Shown here: positions 60,895 to 64,000 of the stretch, in pieces
Layout of the letters: each line of letters opens with the position of its first letter
Position numbering within the stretch: position 1 is the stretch's first letter
The notes under the pieces: model-generated
Database searches by the model: none
The model's input: the letters and a program-made list of their open reading frames with translations, nothing else
Told to the model about the DNA's origin: nothing
Source: CATQHD01 sp965202675
GTDB taxonomy: Bacteria > Actinomycetota > Acidimicrobiia > Spongiisociales > Spongiisociaceae
DNA length: 64,000 nt
Assembly: GCA_965202675.1 (NCBI GenBank)
Contig: OZ241842.1
Coordinates: 2,852,001 to 2,916,000, forward strand
Direction: 5' to 3'
Program-made: the position numbers and the translations under genes

Positions 60895-61125
60895 CACCAT
60901 TCAAGAACGCGAAAACCCGGCCCGCGCCCGGCTTCGCCGGGTTCCCGCCCCCGCCTCCACCGCCAACATCGGATCCGCCGTTCGGGCAAGCGCCCTTGTT
61001 CGGGCGCCGGCGCCCGGTCTGACAGGATTCCCATGATGACCGCCGCGCTCTCCGGAACCCCGGCGGCGGTGTTTGTGTTTCAGCACACACATAGTACCGC
61101 AAACCTATGACAAACCCAATACCCT
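60895..61125 (-). repeat. Dispersed structured element, copy E (candidate RNA gene)
   Basis: Copy E, minus strand, in the 541-bp gap between the molybdopterin subunit gene and the convergent aminotransferase gene. ACACAAACACC follows 12 nt after the -10 box, then an 8-bp hairpin (61039-61070; ACCGCCGC/GCGGCGGT with a 16-nt loop holding TTCCGGAG), the tract GGCGGTGGAGGCGGGGGCGGG, CCCGGC-GAA-GCCGGG (60927-60941) and GGGTTTTCGCGTTCTTG. It is nearly identical to copy B from the promoter through the first hairpin. Confidence 0.75.
61091..61119 (-). promoter_or_regulatory. Promoter of element E
   Basis: On the minus strand TTGGGT (61114-61119) and TACTAT (61091-61096) with a 17-bp spacer, preceded by GATGAGGGTA exactly as in copy B. 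Confidence 0.65.
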
Positions 61126-61244
61126 CATCCCAGAACGCGAAAAATATTCTTGCTGCCGCCGGGTGCCTGCGCGGAGGCGCAAGAAACTGCGCATCCAGCG
61201 GAAAACGGTATGTGGGCGGGAGGCCTGGGGAAGCCGAGGGGCGC

Positions 61245-62438
61245 TCAGGTTCCCAGCAGCTCCTGCAGACGGGTGAGGCCGGTTGCCAGATCTTCGTCGC
61301 CCAGGGCGTAGGAGAAGCGGGCGTAGCCGGGCATGCCGAAGGCCTCGCCGGGCACGAAGGCCACCTCGGCCTCTTCCAGGCACACCGCTGCCAGCTCCAG
61401 GGCGGTGGACGGCCGCCGGCTGCCCACCCGCCGCCCCAGCGCCCCTTCTACGGAGGGGAAGCAGTAGAAGGCCCCCCGGGGTTCCACGCAGCTGAAACCG
61501 TCGATCTCGTCCAGCATACGGTGCATGGTGCGCCGCCGCCGGTCGAAAGCCTCCCGCATCCGGTGCGCGTCGTCGAGAGGGCCGGACACCGCAGCCAGAG
61601 CCGCCGCCTGCGCTACGTTGGATACGTTGGAGGTCAGATGGCTCTGCAGCCTGACGGCGCCCTCGACCACCTCCGGCGGGCCGATCATCCAGCCCACCCG
61701 CCATCCGGTCATGGCGTAGCTCTTGGCCACCCCGTTCACCGCCACGCACCGCTCCGCCAGCTCCGGAACCTCGGCCGGAAGGGAGGCGAACTCCGCCCCC
61801 CCGTACACCAGGTGTTCGTAGATCTCGTCGGTCAGCACCCACACCCCCCGGTCCGCCGCCCAGCGCCCGATCTCCGCCAGTTCCCCGGAGCTGTACACCG
61901 CTCCGGTCGGGTTGGACGGCGAGACGAAGATCAGCAGCTTGGTGCGGGTCGTCCGGGCCGCTTCCAGCTGATCGGCGGTTACCTTGAAGCCGCTCTCCGC
62001 TCCGGCCTCGACCGGCGTCGGAACCCCGCCCGCCAGGCTCACCGCCTCCGGGTAGGTGACCCAGTAGGGGGCGGGTATCAGCACCTCGTCCCCCGGATCG
62101 ACCAGGCACTGGATGCCGGTGTAGACGGCCTGTTTGCCGCCGTTGGTGACGATCACCTGCGAGGCTTCCACCTCCCAGCCCGAATCCCGCCTGGTCTTGG
62201 CGGCCACCGCCTCCCGCAGGGCCGGCAATCCGGCCGCCGGGGTGTACTTGTGCATCGCCGGGTCGGCCGCCGCGGCGGCGGCCGCCTCCACGATCGGGGC
62301 GGGGGTAGGGAAGTCGGGTTCGCCCGACCCGTATCCGATCACCGGGCGCCCGGCGGCGCGCAGGTTGTTCGCCTCGGCGGTGATGGCCATGGTGGCCGAC
62401 TCGGATATAGCTCGGATACGGTGCGATACTCCTGCCAT
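61245..62438 (-). CDS. Class I aminotransferase (aspartate aminotransferase type)
   Basis: A 397-residue PLP enzyme. Visible are GYGSGEPDFPTP, KYTPAAGLPALREAVA, NPTGAVYSSGEL, the aspartate/tyrosine of LTDEIYEHLVY and the Schiff-base lysine in GVAKSYAMTGWRVGW. The pattern fits subgroup I-gamma aspartate aminotransferases. The frame is open to 62648, but the ATG at 62438 begins the conserved MAGVSHRIRAISESATMAI. It is divergent from serC, with 262 bp between the starts in which I see no further gene. Confidence 0.92.
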   Translation of the reverse strand: MAGVSHRIRAISESATMAITAEANNLRAAGRPVIGYGSGEPDFPTPAPIVEAAAAAAADPAMHKYTPAAGLPALREAVAAKTRRDSGWEVEASQVIVTNGGKQAVYTGIQCLVDPGDEVLIPAPYWVTYPEAVSLAGGVPTPVEAGAESGFKVTADQLEAARTTRTKLLIFVSPSNPTGAVYSSGELAEIGRWAADRGVWVLTDEIYEHLVYGGAEFASLPAEVPELAERCVAVNGVAKSYAMTGWRVGWMIGPPEVVEGAVRLQSHLTSNVSNVAQAAALAAVSGPLDDAHRMREAFDRRRRTMHRMLDEIDGFSCVEPRGAFYCFPSVEGALGRRVGSRRPSTALELAAVCLEEAEVAFVPGEAFGMPGYARFSYALGDEDLATGLTRLQELLGT

Positions 62439-62700
62439 GAGACCCTCCGCTAGACGGTCAGTTCCAAGCGATGGGGGCGGGTTGTTCTCTTGCTCCGGGC
62501 CGGGGGGTAAAATACGGGACAGCAACAGTCCTTGATCCCGAACGGCCCGGCGGGGCCCGGATTCGAGCATCCGCTCCGCGTCGCGGCGCGGAATGATAGA
62601 TGAGCCGGGCATCGAATCCCTGCCGGCCGCCGGAACAACCTCATACAACCCGGGAACGGCCCATCGAGGTGCTCGGGCCGGATAGATTCAGGACGGAAGG

Positions 62701-63840
62701 ATGCAGAAGACAGACATGGTTAGCGGCGCATCGATCCAGATACCGGAGGATATGCTTCCGGCGGACGGCCGGTTCGGTTCCGGCCCCACCCGGGTGCCCC
62801 GGCGGGCGCTCGACCGGTTGGCCGAGGCAGGCCCTTCCTATATGGGGACCTCCCACCGCCGCGACGGCGTACGCCGGGTGGTGGGCAGGGTGCGCGAGGG
62901 GATGGCGGACCTGTTCGGGCTTCCCGACGGGTACGAAGTGGTGGTGGGCAACGGCGGCGCCAGCGCCTTCTGGGGCATGGCCGCCTTCAGCCTGATCGAG
63001 CGCGCCAGCCAGCACCTCAGCTTCGGGGTGTTCTCCTCCAAGTTCGCCCAGGCGGTGGAGGGCGCCCCCCACCTCGCCCCCCCCGAGGTGATCGAATCGG
63101 AAGCCGGCGGCCACCCCCTCCCCAGGCCGTCCGGCCGGATCGACCTGTACGCCCTCACCCACAACGAGACCTCCACCGGGGTGACCATGCCGGTCGACCG
63201 GGTGGAGGGGCCCGCTGTCACCCTGGTCGATGCCACCTCCGCCGCCGGCGGGATGCTGATCGACCCCGACCAATACGACGTCTACTACTTTTCGCCCCAG
63301 AAGGCGTTCGGCGCCGACGGGGGCCTGTTCGTTGCCCTGTGCTCTCCCAAGTCGATCGAACGAATGGAGCGGGTCGCCGCCTCGGGGCGGTGGATGCCCC
63401 CGTTTTTCTCCATGGCCAAGGCGGTGTCCAACTCCCGCAAGAACCAGACCTACAACACCCCCGCCCTGGCCACCCTGCACCTGCTGGCCGACAACGTGGA
63501 ATGGATGCTCGGCCGGGGCGGCCTGGCCTGGGCGTCGGATCACTGCGCCGCCAACGCCGAAGCCCTGTACGGGTGGGCCGAGGCGCATGCCCTGGCCGCA
63601 CCCTTCGTGACCGACCCGGCCATGCGCTCCCAGGTGAGCGGCACCATCAACTTCGACGAGCGGATAACCGCCAATCAGGTCGCCGCGGTCCTGCGCGGCA
63701 ACGGCGTCGTTGATACGGAGTCGTATCCGTCGCTGGGTGAGAACCAGCTGCGCATCGGATTGTGGCCGACCGTCCCCCGCTCGGATGTCGAGGCGCTGCT
63801 GGCCTGCATCGACTACGTGATCGAGAGGATTCCGGACTGA
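62701..63840 (+). CDS. serC: Phosphoserine aminotransferase, mycobacterial type
   Basis: A 379-residue enzyme making phosphoserine from phosphohydroxypyruvate. FGSGPTRVP, the THNETSTGV motif and the Schiff-base lysine in YYFSPQKAFGADGGL match the actinobacterial/archaeal SerC branch (TIGR01366-like) rather than the E. coli form. The ATG at 62701 follows ACGGAAGG; a second in-frame ATG lies 5 codons in. Confidence 0.93.
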   Translation: MQKTDMVSGASIQIPEDMLPADGRFGSGPTRVPRRALDRLAEAGPSYMGTSHRRDGVRRVVGRVREGMADLFGLPDGYEVVVGNGGASAFWGMAAFSLIERASQHLSFGVFSSKFAQAVEGAPHLAPPEVIESEAGGHPLPRPSGRIDLYALTHNETSTGVTMPVDRVEGPAVTLVDATSAAGGMLIDPDQYDVYYFSPQKAFGADGGLFVALCSPKSIERMERVAASGRWMPPFFSMAKAVSNSRKNQTYNTPALATLHLLADNVEWMLGRGGLAWASDHCAANAEALYGWAEAHALAAPFVTDPAMRSQVSGTINFDERITANQVAAVLRGNGVVDTESYPSLGENQLRIGLWPTVPRSDVEALLACIDYVIERIPD

Positions 63841-63919
63841 CCGCGCCGGCCCGGATTTTTCGGTGCGCGGGGTTGCCGTCGGCCTGAACCGGCTTTCTCA
63901 TCACCCCTTCGGCGCCGTA

Positions 63920-64000
63920 TCAGCCGCGTCTGAAAACGCTCTTCACTCCGGCGGCGATGTTGGAACCGATGGTAGAGGCGAGCAGCGAGACCCCTTTGAC
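63920..64000 (-). CDS. C-terminal end of an unidentified gene (start outside window)
   Basis: The last 81 bases give an open minus-strand frame of 26 residues before TGA at 63920: a helical, basic end (KGVSLLASTIGSNIAAGVKS then VFRRG). It is convergent with serC. Too short to assign. Confidence 0.5.
   Translation of the reverse strand, partial: VKGVSLLASTIGSNIAAGVKSVFRRG

Noticed and set aside
60741..61102. Small minus-strand proteins inside element E, and similar ones in elements A, B, C and D
   Set aside because: Reading frames are not kept between copies because of indels, while hairpins and promoters are; a PAKPG-like string arises from the GAA hairpin itself. RNA or DNA structure explains the conservation better.
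1..64000. CRISPR arrays, prophage or complete insertion sequences
   Set aside because: No regularly spaced repeats, transposase, integrase or phage genes were seen on either strand.

Overview
The window is high-GC bacterial chromosome, dense in genes. Gene order and codon use point to Actinomycetota. The gene strings comEA-comEC-holA-rpsT-hrcA-dnaJ-phoH-pgpH-ybeY-corC-era-recO-uppS and glyS-dnaG-rpoD, the mycobacterial-type serC, and frequent GTG/TTG starts would fit an Acidimicrobiia-like lineage. The class is my inference and no phylogeny was run.

Layout. 1-5.5 kb: end of a glycosyltransferase, ferritin, an FAD oxidoreductase with a Fe(III)-type ABC ATPase, and a DrrAB-type exporter. 5.5-9.3 kb: a small accessory patch with a 965-residue adenine-methylase protein (possibly a fused restriction-modification enzyme) facing a strikingly AT-rich gene of foreign character. 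9.3-14.3 kb: an amine-catabolism operon (class III aminotransferase, alanine dehydrogenase, sarcosine/dimethylglycine dehydrogenase-like flavoprotein). 14.8-24.6 kb: aat, then two nearly identical ammonium transporters flanking a STAS protein, then a five-gene partner-switching/two-component operon (STAS, receiver-PP2C phosphatase, anti-sigma kinase, periplasmic binding lipoprotein, histidine kinase). 24.8-30.8 kb: a second binding lipoprotein, a membrane protein, deoD, an IclR regulator and an ABC-2 exporter. 31-49 kb: competence genes (comEC frameshifted) and the conserved housekeeping strings. 49.4-54.3 kb: dnaG, a primary-type sigma factor, tRNA-Asn, pyk. 54.9-64 kb: a VanW-family protein, a xanthine-dehydrogenase-type operon, a class I aminotransferase and serC.

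The most striking signal is outside the genes. Five intergenic regions (near 14.5, 28.4, 44.9, 54.5 and 61.0 kb) carry diverged copies of one element of about 230-290 bp. Each begins with a promoter-like pair of boxes with exactly 17 bp between them. A hairpin with paired (compensatory) changes between copies follows, then a purine-rich G tract, a CCCGGC-GAA-GCCGGG hairpin and a T-rich tail. This looks like an undescribed multicopy structured RNA family. Four of the five copies sit between convergent genes, and the fifth reads toward the amine operon.

A second candidate system is the link between ammonium transport and partner switching. A STAS antagonist paralogous to the one in the signalling operon lies between the two amt genes, and no PII gene is present there.
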